Source: Spirochaetaceae bacterium (GTDB lineage: Bacteria; Spirochaetota; Spirochaetia; Treponematales; Breznakiellaceae). Taken from it: 57,258 nt of DNA. The stretch lies in assembly GCA_031280035.1 (NCBI GenBank), contig JAITHJ010000002.1, forward strand, positions 1 to 57,258. The letters run 5' to 3'. Made by a program: the position numbers and the translations under genes. Every line of letters begins with the position of its first letter. The first letter of the stretch is position 1. The notes below the pieces were generated by a model. The model saw only the letters and a list, made by a program, of their open reading frames with translations. It searched no databases and had not been told where the DNA came from. Below, piece by piece: positions 8,886 through 18,973 of the stretch.

Positions 8886-10373
8886 ATGAAGTATGAAATA
8901 CCCCGAATGGAAACGGTGAAGGCTTTATTCGGCATAGACTATTTGTTTCCCTATCAAAGACTTGTCATAGAGAACATTCTCGAAGCGGCGCGGACGCTTG
9001 CTCGCCGGGACGCCGGAATCATTTCGGAAGAAACTGAAGACCGCCTAACGCTGGGACAGCAAATTGTCGTACTGCCGACAGGCGCGGGAAAGTCGCTTTG
9101 CTTTCATCTTCCGGCGTTACTGCTTGAAGGACATACGCTGGTAATCTATCCAATCCTTTCGCTGATGGCCGATCAGGAGCGCCGTCTTAGGGAGCGCGGC
9201 ATCCTCCCGCTCGTTTTAAGAGGAGGTCAGAGCGCGCAAGAACGCGAAACGCTCTGGAACGAGCTCAAGCTGCACAAGAGCTGCATCATTATTGCGAACC
9301 CTGAAGTACTGCTGACCGAAAAGGTCATTCAGGAACTTCCGGGCGCGGGCATCACGCACATTGTAATTGATGAGGCGCACTGCATAAGCGAATGGGGGGA
9401 GAGTTTCAGGCCGGCGTATCGTGATATTCACAAGATTATTAAAGCGGCGGGCGCGTCTATCGTAACGGCCTTTACCGCGACAGCTTCGAACGCTATACTT
9501 GAAAAGATAAAACGGTATGTCTTTGACGGCAAAGGAGCGCATATGGTTATCGGGAATCCCGACAGGATGAATATCAGCTACACGGCATGCGGCAGCGTAC
9601 TGAAGGATCTTGCCGTCCGCGATATGCTTCTTAAGCACGAGAAGCCCGCGCTCGTATTCTGTTCAACGCGGCTGAAAACCGAAAAACTCACGCGCTATTT
9701 GAGGAACGGCCTTGCGGGCGCCGATATACGCTTCTATCACGCAGGACTGGAATGGGAAGAACGGCGCGCTGTTGAAGACTGGTTTTTTTCTTCAGAGGAC
9801 GGCGTTCTTGTAACAACGTGCGCGTACGGCATGGGCGTTGACAAACCCAATATCAGAACGGTTATTCACCGCGATTATCCGCCGAATCTGGAAGCGTATC
9901 TTCAGGAAATCGGACGCGCGGGACGAGACGGAGACCCTTCGTGCGCTATTGCCATCTGGGGGCCGGAGGACGAATCCGCTTTACCGCGCGACATAACCCC
10001 AGAGGAGAACCGGAGGCGGGATAACGTTCTTGAATTTTCGCGGGACACAAGACATTGCCGGCGCGAGAGTCTGCTGCGGCATTTAGATTACGAGGGAGAC
10101 GTATCAAAACCGGAAACCGGCTGCTGCGATGTCTGCGAAGGCACGGCAAGCCCGCGTCTGCGGGAGGAGCGGACGGTGATCGAGTTTATCTACAAGAATC
10201 AGCTTTCGTTTACCCTCGACGAGGCCGCCGCCGCCCTTACGCGGACGAAGAATATCCTCTGGTCAATAGATGAAGCGCGGGAGATGCTGCTGCATCTCAT
10301 TAAGGAGCATAAAATCGAGGTGTTTCACCGCTTTCCGTGGGAGGACAAACTGATACTGGGATTAAACTCTTGA
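8886..10373 (+). CDS. recQ: RecQ-family ATP-dependent DNA helicase
   Basis: An open frame exists from 8718, but ATG 8886 is preceded by GGAGG at ideal spacing. The 495-residue product has Walker A PTGAGKS (about residues 64-70), DEAHCISEWG (about 162), TAFTATAS (motif III) and QEIGRAGRDG (motif VI, about 340). A zinc-binding region follows (CRRESLLRHL ... GCCDVC); compared with the usual C-x2-C-x2-C ending, the first Cys of that triplet is Thr and an extra Cys sits two residues later. No HRDC domain is present, so this is a short RecQ form. It unwinds 3'-5' in repair and recombination. Confidence 0.9.
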   Translation: MKYEIPRMETVKALFGIDYLFPYQRLVIENILEAARTLARRDAGIISEETEDRLTLGQQIVVLPTGAGKSLCFHLPALLLEGHTLVIYPILSLMADQERRLRERGILPLVLRGGQSAQERETLWNELKLHKSCIIIANPEVLLTEKVIQELPGAGITHIVIDEAHCISEWGESFRPAYRDIHKIIKAAGASIVTAFTATASNAILEKIKRYVFDGKGAHMVIGNPDRMNISYTACGSVLKDLAVRDMLLKHEKPALVFCSTRLKTEKLTRYLRNGLAGADIRFYHAGLEWEERRAVEDWFFSSEDGVLVTTCAYGMGVDKPNIRTVIHRDYPPNLEAYLQEIGRAGRDGDPSCAIAIWGPEDESALPRDITPEENRRRDNVLEFSRDTRHCRRESLLRHLDYEGDVSKPETGCCDVCEGTASPRLREERTVIEFIYKNQLSFTLDEAAAALTRTKNILWSIDEAREMLLHLIKEHKIEVFHRFPWEDKLILGLNS

Positions 10374-10398
10374 CAAAATTACCCCAATGAGGTATGTT
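10370..10398 (+). promoter_or_regulatory. Promoter reading into the 21-bp array
   Basis: TTGACA (10370-10375) and TATGTT (10393-10398) are spaced by exactly 17 bp. The -35 box overlaps the last codons of the RecQ-like gene. Transcription would start near 10405, which is itself an ATG, and would cross the repeat array towards the gene at 10864. Confidence 0.6.
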
Positions 10399-10404
10399 AA
10401 AAAC

Positions 10405-10854
10405 ATGGTGATGAACAGAGCGGAAGCGATACGTACACACAGAATAATCTTCTTCCCCCCTCCCCGCGCTCTCATTACCGCTGACTCCGGTAAGCCGGCG
10501 GCTTTTCCTCCGGCTTGCGCCGCTCTCCTTAGGGACAGCGGTCTTATCCCGAAGGACAGCGGTCTTATCCCGAAGGATAACGGTCTTATCCCAGAGGATA
10601 ACGGTCTTATCCCAGAGGATAACGGGCTTATCCCAAAGGATAGCGGTCTTATCCCGAAGGATAGCGGGCTTACCCCGAAGGATAACGGTCTTATCCCAGA
10701 GGATAGCGGGCTTATCCCGAAGGATAGCGGTCTTATCCCAGAGGATAGCGATCTTATTCCGAAGGATAGCGGCGCTGTTCTTGGGGATAGCGGACGCCGG
10801 CGCGCGGGGAAACGCCGCCGTCCGGCGCAGAAATACGTCATCAAACCCTATTAA
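10405..10854 (+). CDS. Heptapeptide-repeat ORF, doubtful gene
   Basis: Starting at ATG 10405 the frame encodes a short N-terminal segment (MVMNRAEAIRTHRI), about twelve G-L-I-P-[KE]-D-[SN] heptapeptides produced by the 21-bp array, and a strongly basic tail (RRRAGKRRRPAQK). It stops 9 bases before the ATG of the next gene, with GGAG in the join. A well-placed promoter lies in front, but no Shine-Dalgarno sequence. Because the 21-bp unit also stays open on the opposite strand (10362-10844), an open frame alone proves little. No family is recognised. Confidence 0.35.
   Translation: MVMNRAEAIRTHRIIFFPPPRALITADSGKPAAFPPACAALLRDSGLIPKDSGLIPKDNGLIPEDNGLIPEDNGLIPKDSGLIPKDSGLTPKDNGLIPEDSGLIPKDSGLIPEDSDLIPKDSGAVLGDSGRRRAGKRRRPAQKYVIKPY
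10540..10791. repeat. Tandem array of twelve 21-bp units
   Basis: Eleven close copies plus a degenerate twelfth of the unit GGTCTTATCCCGAAGGATAGC run without gaps. Variation is confined to a few positions (G/T at base 2-3, CGA/CAG/CAA in the middle, AGC/AAC at the end). Most copies contain the inverted repeat TATCC-N4-GGATA. The unit length is two helical turns and a multiple of three, so dyads face the same side of the helix and the reading frame is preserved. Confidence 0.95.
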
Positions 10855-10863
10855 GGAGTATAT

Positions 10864-11520
10864 ATGAGTAGTTACATTCCTGCAAAAGAAGCTGATTTTG
10901 TCGCGTGGAGCGATAATCTGCTGACCGTAGCCGCCGCGCGCGCTTCAGAGTGGAATCTTGTCAAGTCCAAAATCGAAGAACTGCGCGCCCTGCATGACGA
11001 AGTCGCCGCGCTGCACCAGATCTGTCAGACGCCAAACTATACCAAACTGGATATGCAGGCCAAAAACGAAAAAAAGACCCTGCTCAAGCAGGAAGAAGAA
11101 GTTTTTGTCCGCAACAACCTCCAGAACAACGATGCGATGACCGATAACGGACGGCAGGCGCTGCGTATCCCGATTTATGACCGGACGCCTACCCCGCGCC
11201 CCACGCCGGATGCCGTGCCGGATATGGAAACCGAGACCCCAAACCCCCGCACGGTGCGGGTTAAGTTCCGCGGCATAAACGCTCCGCGCTGGGGCAAACC
11301 CGATCATGTGGAACGCTTTGAGTGCGTCTGGCTTATCGCCGATGAGCCGCCGGCGCGGATTGAAGACCTTGTCCACCGGTCATTCGCCACCAGAAATCCG
11401 CTGGATTTGACCTTCGATGAGGATCAGCGGGGAAAGCGGCTGCACTTTGCCTGCCGCTGGGAAGGCGGCGCCGGCAAGACCGGCCCGTGGAGCGAGATAT
11501 TTACGGCGATTATCCCCTAA
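10864..11520 (+). CDS. Unknown 218-residue protein
   Basis: The ATG at 10864 follows AAGGAG with a good spacing. The protein has no signal peptide or membrane helix. Residues about 1-90 are helical with coiled-coil character (KSKIEELRALHDEVAALHQI; charged KNEKKTLLKQEEEVF). A proline-rich hinge follows (PIYDRTPTPRPTPD, about residue 100). Residues about 125-218 look like a beta-sandwich with fibronectin-III-like features (HFACRWEGGAGKTGPWSEIF). I do not recognise a named family. The fold suggests a structural or binding protein, not an enzyme. The array ORF lies directly upstream and a lipoprotein gene 54 bases downstream. Confidence 0.7.
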   Translation: MSSYIPAKEADFVAWSDNLLTVAAARASEWNLVKSKIEELRALHDEVAALHQICQTPNYTKLDMQAKNEKKTLLKQEEEVFVRNNLQNNDAMTDNGRQALRIPIYDRTPTPRPTPDAVPDMETETPNPRTVRVKFRGINAPRWGKPDHVERFECVWLIADEPPARIEDLVHRSFATRNPLDLTFDEDQRGKRLHFACRWEGGAGKTGPWSEIFTAIIP

Positions 11521-11574
11521 TAAAAACAGGATAACGCCCCCATAAAAAGCACTGTTCATGGAGGAATAACCATT

Positions 11575-13521
11575 ATGCGGAAAAATAAACGAAATTTGAG
11601 CGCGGCGCTTCTTTCAACGGGAGTTTTTGCCGCGCTTTTTTGCATGGCGCTGTTCGGCGCGTGCAGGGTACAGGGCGAAGACGGCGAGGCTCATCCGCCG
11701 TCAAAGAGCCCCAATACCGGCGGCCTGTTCATGATAACCATCGCTCCTGAGGCCGCCGGCAAGGTAAAGGCAAGCGCGCGCTTCGCGCCGTCCATAGCCG
11801 AAATCTATCTGGAGGTTGCGGACGGGTTATTCGCCCAGAGCTTCGCAGTCGCCATCGAAAACGAGCAGGACGTCATCACGCCGGTTCTCTGTCCCGAATC
11901 CGAAGGAGGAAGACAGCGGTTCAGCTTTACGATGCCTGCGGTCAACGTAACGGTGAACGGGACGTTCAGCGATACCGCTTCGGCGGACGCCTCGCTTGCT
12001 TCGATTAGTACCGCGCAGGTTTGTGCAGACGCCGATCAGACGAATATAGACTCGTTTACGCCGGAACAGACCGATTACATCGTTGAAGTTGACTGTGGAA
12101 CGCAGTCCGTTTCGCTGGCGTTCGCCGCGAACCACATCGGCGCGCGCACGGAATTAGTAAACGCGCAAGCCTCTGAAAACGGCGCGCAGGCCGCGCTGAA
12201 CGGCGACGTTACGATAGTTACCCTAAAGGTAACGGCGCAGGATACTACAACGGTCAAAGAATACGCCGTCAAGGTAATCAGGCTTCCCGACCTGTCGCTT
12301 GAGTTTATAGCGGCGGACGGCGGCGTATTCACAGGCGCCGCCGCGGATATTATAGCGTCTCCCGGAACGGAAGTATCCCATACGCTCCCCTATGACGGAA
12401 CGGGTACGCTGAATGTAACGCTGACTGTCCGCGCGCGAAACTTCAATACGCAGATTTCCGGCGGCGCGGGAGATTTCAGCGGCATCGTTGGATCAGCCGG
12501 AACAGTGCAGACGCAGATACAGGGCTTTGCCATCGGCGAAAGTCATAAGAAAAGCGGCCTTATCAACGTCAAAAAGAACGTAGGCGGACACGACTACTTC
12601 AAAGCGTATATGCTGACGCTCATACGCCCCGACGACCTGCTCTTTCCGTCCGAACCGATGGCCGTTATAGACGGACTTACGCCCCGCTATATAAGGAACA
12701 GCGCGGCAAGCGGCGATTATGACGAAATGTACGTCTTCAAGGCAAACGCTCAGAACCAAAATACCGCTTATACCATGCACTTTAACCGCTCTCCAACGGA
12801 AGCCGCAAAAATATTCATGGTTGCGGGCGGCGCAGGCGGCGGCAGAAGCGGCGATGGCTATCCCGGCGGCGGCGGCGGCGCGGGCGGCGTGATAATCTCT
12901 ACAACGGAGTACTTCCATGCTGAAAACTATACGGTAACTGCCGGCAGAGGCGGAAACGGAAGCACCGACTTTCCCGTAACCGACACGAACCCCGAACGGC
13001 AGGGCGGAAACTCAACAATCGCAGGAACAGGCGTAGAACTTACCGCGTACGGCGGCGGCGCGGGCGGCTCAGACAGAAGCGGCAAAGCTACCTACGGCAA
13101 CTCAGGAGGCTCAGGCGGCGGCGGCTATACCGGCGGAGGCGGGGCGCTTAACGTTACGCCCGCGCAGGGTAAAAACGGCGGCTACAGTTCAGGCGGCGGT
13201 AACGGCTCCGGCGGCGGGGGCGGCGGCTATAAAGGAGCGGGCGGCAATACGGCCGGCGGTACCGGCATCGCGCGCAATGATTCGGCTCTGAACGCGCTAT
13301 TCGCCAACGCGAACGCTGACGTCATCGCCGACATTCCAGCCGGTTTCGCCGGAGGAGGCGGCAGCGGCAAAGGATCCGGAAACAACGGCGGCGGAGACGC
13401 CAAGACGGTGGGAACGCCTCACACCGGAGGCGGCGGCGGAGGCGGCCTAAACACCTACGGCGCAAACGGAGGCTCAGGCATCATCATCATCCGCTACAAG
13501 TATACGCAGCCGTCCCGGTAA
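11575..13521 (+). CDS. Lipoprotein with cadherin-like and glycine-rich domains
   Basis: GGAGG precedes ATG 11575. A lipoprotein signal ends in LFGAC (Cys30), so the protein should be lipid-anchored and exposed. Residues about 140-240 contain a cadherin-like beta-sandwich pattern (IDSFTPEQTDYIVEV ... VKEYAVKVIR). From about residue 411 to the end it is dominated by glycine (AGGAGGGRSGDGYPGGGGGAGG) and finishes GGSGIIIIRY, which is the layout of glycine-rich domains seen in phage tail tips and bacterial surface proteins. The likely role is adhesion or surface display. It is very GC-rich compared with its flanks. Confidence 0.8.
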   Translation: MRKNKRNLSAALLSTGVFAALFCMALFGACRVQGEDGEAHPPSKSPNTGGLFMITIAPEAAGKVKASARFAPSIAEIYLEVADGLFAQSFAVAIENEQDVITPVLCPESEGGRQRFSFTMPAVNVTVNGTFSDTASADASLASISTAQVCADADQTNIDSFTPEQTDYIVEVDCGTQSVSLAFAANHIGARTELVNAQASENGAQAALNGDVTIVTLKVTAQDTTTVKEYAVKVIRLPDLSLEFIAADGGVFTGAAADIIASPGTEVSHTLPYDGTGTLNVTLTVRARNFNTQISGGAGDFSGIVGSAGTVQTQIQGFAIGESHKKSGLINVKKNVGGHDYFKAYMLTLIRPDDLLFPSEPMAVIDGLTPRYIRNSAASGDYDEMYVFKANAQNQNTAYTMHFNRSPTEAAKIFMVAGGAGGGRSGDGYPGGGGGAGGVIISTTEYFHAENYTVTAGRGGNGSTDFPVTDTNPERQGGNSTIAGTGVELTAYGGGAGGSDRSGKATYGNSGGSGGGGYTGGGGALNVTPAQGKNGGYSSGGGNGSGGGGGGYKGAGGNTAGGTGIARNDSALNALFANANADVIADIPAGFAGGGGSGKGSGNNGGGDAKTVGTPHTGGGGGGGLNTYGANGGSGIIIIRYKYTQPSR

Positions 13522-13646
13522 CAAACGTCCGCGCCGCGTAACCGCGCCGCGCCGTGTCATACGAATGATACGGCCTGCGCGGACGCGGCGGCGCAGGCGG
13601 CAGGGCGCGCAATTCAACCCGGCGTAATTCTTCCCGCGCGGGGTAC

Positions 13647-13675
13647 TTGCAAAAACAAAAAATCCATACTAGAGT
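13647..13675 (+). promoter_or_regulatory. Promoter of the rnf operon
   Basis: TTGCAA (13647-13652) and TAGAGT (13670-13675) are separated by 17 bp in an A-rich stretch, 31 bases before the rnfC start. The preceding 130 bp are GC-rich and contain no other gene. Confidence 0.55.
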
Positions 13676-13706
13676 ACCGTATCCCAGTAGACAAAGAGGC
13701 CAATGA

Positions 13707-15100
13707 ATGGCAGAGAAGTGTACATTTAAGCGTGGCATCCACATCCCTGAGAACAAGGAGCGGACCACGGGGAAAGCGGCGGAACTTGTCCCTCTACCGA
13801 AACAAGTCGTCATTCCCGTCAATCAACATTTTGGCGCGCCCAATAAACCGCTCGTTGCGGCAGGCGATGCCGTAAAACGCGGACAAAAAATCGCCGATGC
13901 CGCCGCGCCCGGTCCGATGACCGTTCCGGTTCACGCATCCATTGCGGGTATCGTGAAGAAGATAGAGCCGCGCCTTCAGTCCAACAATACCGAAGGACTG
14001 TGCGTTGTTATCGAAGCTGACGAGTCCGTATCCGGCGATGATTTTATGACGCCGCTCGATCCGTTTACCTGTTCAAAAGACGAAGCGCTGTCCCGCATCC
14101 GCGAGGCCGGCATTGTCGGCATGGGCGGCGCGGGATTTCCGTCTCACATAAAGCTCAATCCGCCGGCGCATCTGAAAATCGACTACATCATCGCCGATGG
14201 AGCGGAATGCGAAGCCTATCTTACCACTGACGAAGCGGCAATACGGGCAAAATCCGCGGCGATTATCAAGGGACTGGCGATTATCATGAAAATCACCGGC
14301 GTAAACACGGCGATAATCGGCATAGAAGATAATAAAGAAGCGCTCGCGCCCCTGCTTGAACAGGCTGTCGCAGACGGCAAATATCCGGGGACAATCTCCG
14401 TGCGGATATGCAAAACTCAGTATCCGCAGGGCGGAGAGAAATTACTGATAAGGGCGCTCACCGGACGCGAAGTCCCCTCAGGCGGCCTTCCCGCCGACTC
14501 AGGCTGTATCGTACAAAATATCGGTTCGCTCATCGCCATTACAGAAGCGTTTACGCTTGGACGTCCGCTCATCAAACGCGGGCTTACCGTGTCGGGAGGC
14601 GCGTGCGGCAACCCGCGCAATATTGTCGCCCCGATAGGAACTATCCTTACCGAACTGCCTGCGGACTATTTTAACATCGACTACAGCAGACTCGCCAAAG
14701 TAATCTTTGGCGGCCCGATGATGGGTTCGGCTGTTCCGCACGCCGGTATTCCCGTTCAAAAAAATACATCAGGCGTCAACTTCCTTACTGCAAAAGAAAC
14801 ATATTCCGAACCGGAAGAATACTGTATCCGGTGCGGCCGCTGCGTACGGTATTGCAGCGCGCGGCTGTTTCCGGTTCTGATGAACAGCGCGCTCGAAGCG
14901 GGCGATCTTGATGAAGCGCAGAAAGCGGGACTTATGGACTGCTTTGAATGCGGCGCCTGTGCGTACAACTGTCCGGCGCGGATCAGATTGACGCAGCGGT
15001 TCAGAATAGGAAAGTTTAATCTTCGTACGCATCTTGCCGCAAAACAGGCTCTGGCGGCGGCTAAAGCGGATGCCGTCAAAGATCAGGAGGCTTTGAAAAA

Positions 15101-15104
<4 letters not shown>
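13707..15104 (+). CDS. rnfC: Rnf complex subunit C
   Basis: The 465-residue protein has the RnfC N-terminal barrel-sandwich domain (FKRGIHIPENKE), a central NADH/FMN-binding Rossmann region (GIVGMGGAGFPSHIKL, about residue 135) and two C-terminal 4Fe-4S motifs (CIRCGRCVRYC, CFECGACAYNC). RnfC is the peripheral NAD-side subunit of the ferredoxin:NAD+ oxidoreductase that pumps Na+ or H+. AGAGG precedes ATG 13707; an in-frame-shifted ATG four bases earlier is out of frame. It is first in the order CDGEAB, as in clostridial-type operons. Confidence 0.96.
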
Positions 15105-16152
<1,048 letters not shown>

Positions 16153-16156
<4 letters not shown>

Positions 16157-16770
16157 AGGATACTATAAAAATGGTTGTGGCGATTGTTATTTTTGCTACA
16201 GCCGCCTGCACAGGCCTTGCTTTTGTATATATGTCTACAAAAGACCGCATTGACGAAAACAAAACGGCTAAATTCAATGCTGCGCTAAAGGAGATATTTC
16301 CTTCAGCCGAAAGCTTTGAGGAAGTTCAGCTTGTTGAAACAAACGACAATCCGGCGGTTACAATGAAAAGCGCCGCTCATCGGGCGGTAAGCGGCGGTAA
16401 AACGCTTGGCATTGCAATAAACGTTTCGGATATGGGTTTCAGTGATACGATTGAAGCGCTTGTCGGCATTAGCTCAGACAATATTGTTACGGGAGTTCGT
16501 ATCTTAAAAAACACGGATACGCCCGGACTTGGCGCAAACGCTTCGTCAGACACGTATTTTATCGATAAAAATACCAAAACGAAAACATTTTACGGCCAGT
16601 TTTCGGGAATGAAGGCCGGCGCTCCCATTAAAGTAACAAAGGACGGCGGCGATGTCGCTGCAATAACTGCGGCAACAATAACAAGCCGTGCCGTATCACT
16701 GCTTGTTGAAACAGCCGCCCGCGCCGGAGAAGCGTATTTTTCGCAAACGCAAAATGGAGGCAAAAATTGA
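16153..16770 (+). CDS. rnfG: Rnf complex subunit G
   Basis: GTG start at 16153 overlaps the rnfD stop (GTGA) and is preceded by AGGAGGTG. One N-terminal membrane anchor is followed by a periplasmic FMN-binding domain. The flavinylation region reads AAITAATITSRAV near residue 175; the usual motif is [ST]-G-A-[ST], so Gly is replaced by Ala while the acceptor Thr is retained. In the family, FMN is attached to this Thr by ApbE. Confidence 0.93.
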
Positions 16771-17399
16771 AAAATCTGTGGAATATATTTACCAACGGAT
16801 TAATAAATGAAAATCCGCTGTTGATTTTGATGATAGGTCTTTGCTCAAGTCTCGCAGTAACAACAAGCGTCGCCAACGGCTTGGGTATGGGACTTTCAAT
16901 GACATTCGTGCTGCTTATGTCGGAACTGGTGATAAGCGTATTCAAGCGCCTTATCCCGCCGGCAGTTCGTATTCCGGTGTTTATCATTGTGATTGCGGCG
17001 TTTACTACGGTGATTGACTATGTATTACAGGCGTATATTCCCGCGCTCTCCGCGAGCATGGGACTGTTTATTCCGCTTATCGTAGTGAACTGCATCATCA
17101 TGGGACGTGTGGAAGCATTTGCGTATAAACAGCCAATAATCAACGTGATTCCAGACGGTCTTGGAATGGGACTGGGATACACATGGGTACTCACCTCAAT
17201 ATCGCTGGTACGCGAAATTCTAGGCGGCGGAACAATTCTTGGCATAGACGTTTTTGGAGGGAAATTTACGCCGGTATTATTCTTTGCGCTGCCGCCCGGC
17301 GGATTTTTGGTGTTTGCATTTTTTATCAGTCTAGGGTTGTTTCTTAAAACGCAGCTTGCCGGCGGAAAGAGCGGCAAATGTAAAATGGGGTGTTGTTGA
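16767..17399 (+). CDS. rnfE: Rnf complex subunit E
   Basis: Start is TTG at 16767, overlapping the rnfG stop (TTGA), with GGAGG six bases upstream. The 210-residue polytopic protein contains the conserved ENPLLILMIGLCSSLAVTT and VVNCIIMGRVEAFA segments. RnfE and RnfA form an inverted pair in the membrane coordinating a [2Fe-2S] cluster through the conserved cysteines in these loops. Confidence 0.94.
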   Translation: MKNLWNIFTNGLINENPLLILMIGLCSSLAVTTSVANGLGMGLSMTFVLLMSELVISVFKRLIPPAVRIPVFIIVIAAFTTVIDYVLQAYIPALSASMGLFIPLIVVNCIIMGRVEAFAYKQPIINVIPDGLGMGLGYTWVLTSISLVREILGGGTILGIDVFGGKFTPVLFFALPPGGFLVFAFFISLGLFLKTQLAGGKSGKCKMGCC

Positions 17400-17974
17400 T
17401 GGAATTATTTGCGATATTTTTCAAGGCGTTCTTAAGCGATAATATTGTGTTTATGAGTTTTCTTGCGTTATGCCCGTTTATCGGTATGTCTTCTGATGAA
17501 AACAAATCATTGGGCATGGGATTGGCCGTTACGTTTGTAACCGTGCTGGCAACCTGCGTTACGTATCCGGTTTTCTGGTTTGTGCTAAAGCCATACGGTC
17601 TTGATTTTTTACAAACGCTGGCTTTTATTCTTGTTATTGCATCGCTTGTGCAGCTTGTCGAGTTTTATCTGAAGAAATGCGCGCCGGGTTTGTATAATTC
17701 GATGGGAATTTATCTTGCGCTGATTACAACAAACTGCGCAATACTTTATGTTACATTGAATAACATCTCGCGGCAATACAAGTTTATAGAGGCGTTGATT
17801 TACTCGATTGGTGTCGCATTTGGGTTCCTTGTCGCGTTGCTGTTGCTTGCGGGAATACGCGGGCGCATCAAGAGCAGTCCCATACCTGCATTCATGAAAG
17901 GCACTCCAATCTTATTTGTGTCCGCATCATTGCTTTCGATGGCTTTTATGGGTTTTGCAGGATTGGTCAAGTGA
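17399..17974 (+). CDS. rnfA: Rnf complex subunit A
   Basis: A longer frame could start at GTG 17390, but ATG 17399 (TGATG overlap with the rnfE stop) gives the family N-terminus ELFAIFFKAFLSDNIV. The protein (191 residues, six membrane helices) has FLALCPFIGMS and LITTNCAILYVTL with the two conserved cysteines, and ends SLLSMAFMGFAGLVK as RnfA/NqrE proteins do. Confidence 0.94.
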   Translation: MELFAIFFKAFLSDNIVFMSFLALCPFIGMSSDENKSLGMGLAVTFVTVLATCVTYPVFWFVLKPYGLDFLQTLAFILVIASLVQLVEFYLKKCAPGLYNSMGIYLALITTNCAILYVTLNNISRQYKFIEALIYSIGVAFGFLVALLLLAGIRGRIKSSPIPAFMKGTPILFVSASLLSMAFMGFAGLVK

Positions 17975-17985
17975 GGTAATCTCTG

Positions 17986-18783
17986 ATGAATATACTACTT
18001 GTTACAGTAATTTTTGCGTCTTCTCTGGCATGTATACTCGGCGTTGCGCTGGGTGTTTTCCGAAAAATCTTTCATGTTGAGACGGATGTTCTTGTTGGTC
18101 TGATACGAGAGACGCTGCCAGGTGCAAATTGCGGCGCATGCGGCTTTCCCGGATGCGATGGTTTCGCGGCTGCCTGTGCGGCAAAAGAAACTCCGCCGGA
18201 TAAATGTACGGTCTCCAGTGCGGAAGATACCAAAAAACGCGCCGCGCTGGTCGGCGGCAGTGCGGAAATAAAACCTGTCATCGCAGTGGCAGCGTGTCAG
18301 GGTTCAACAGAGTTCGCGGCGTTGAAAGGCCGTTATACCGGCGTACCAAACTGCCGGGGAGCAAAGATCTCTTTGAATGGACTAAAAGTCTGCGCATGGG
18401 GATGCATTGGGTTTGGCGACTGCATTGCGTCATGCCGGTTCGGTGCATTGTCAATGGGACAAAACGGCATTCCGGTAATTGATCCGTCAAAGTGCAAAGG
18501 ATGCAAAATGTGCCTTTCAGCATGTCCACAGGCTATTATCAGACTGGTAAATGCCGGTGACCACGGGGCGTTCGCGTTCTGCAACAACCGCAACGCGATA
18601 AAACCGGCGGTACGAAAAGCCTGCAAAATAGGCTGCATCAAATGTGAGGCCTGCGTTAAAAAATGTCCCGTGCAAGCTATCAGAATGGACAACGGAATTC
18701 CGCAAATTGATTACAATAAATGTACTTCATGCGGCGAATGCGTGGAAAAATGTCCGCAGAAAGTACTTAAACTGATGGCATAA
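17986..18783 (+). CDS. rnfB: Rnf complex subunit B (ferredoxin-side, Fe-S)
   Basis: The 265-residue protein has an N-terminal membrane helix, a CGACGFPGC Fe-S domain near residue 47, then several ferredoxin motifs (CKGCKMCLSACP, CIKCEACVKKCP, CTSCGECVEKCP). RnfB accepts electrons from reduced ferredoxin. It closes the six-gene rnfCDGEAB operon, which couples ferredoxin oxidation to NAD+ reduction and ion export. That gives energy conservation to anaerobic fermentation or acetogenesis. Confidence 0.95.
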   Translation: MNILLVTVIFASSLACILGVALGVFRKIFHVETDVLVGLIRETLPGANCGACGFPGCDGFAAACAAKETPPDKCTVSSAEDTKKRAALVGGSAEIKPVIAVAACQGSTEFAALKGRYTGVPNCRGAKISLNGLKVCAWGCIGFGDCIASCRFGALSMGQNGIPVIDPSKCKGCKMCLSACPQAIIRLVNAGDHGAFAFCNNRNAIKPAVRKACKIGCIKCEACVKKCPVQAIRMDNGIPQIDYNKCTSCGECVEKCPQKVLKLMA

Positions 18784-18856
18784 GCGGAATACTAAACTGC
18801 CCGTTACCGGACATCCCTAACCGGATACTAAAACCTTACAGAAGCCGTCAAAACGA

Positions 18857-18885
18857 AGTACCGCGCAGCAGAACCGCGCGGTACT
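18857..18885. terminator. 10-bp perfect stem-loop after the rnf operon
   Basis: AGTACCGCGC (18857-18866) pairs perfectly with GCGCGGTACT (18876-18885) around a 9-base loop, 73 bases after the rnfB stop. No T-run follows on the plus strand, so it is a weak intrinsic terminator at best; it could stabilise the rnf transcript 3' end. Confidence 0.5.
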
Positions 18886-18973
18886 AAATCTGTTGCAGCC
18901 AATAAAGCTTTTTAAGTTTAACTAAAACCGGCGTATAGACAAAAAACATAATAAACTATAGATTAGCCTCATA

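Noticed and set aside
10540-10791. CRISPR array
   Set aside because: Units are contiguous, with no spacers, and no cas genes are nearby. The same holds for 45467-45581 and 56938-57189.
10362-10844. Minus-strand 160-residue frame through the first array
   Set aside because: It exists because a 21-bp unit lacking stops stays open on both strands; it overlaps the end of the RecQ-like gene and has no promoter or ribosome-binding site.
13487-13822. Minus-strand frame between the lipoprotein gene and rnfC
   Set aside because: It overlaps the rnfC start antisense and the end of the lipoprotein; composition is arginine/proline-rich shadow coding.
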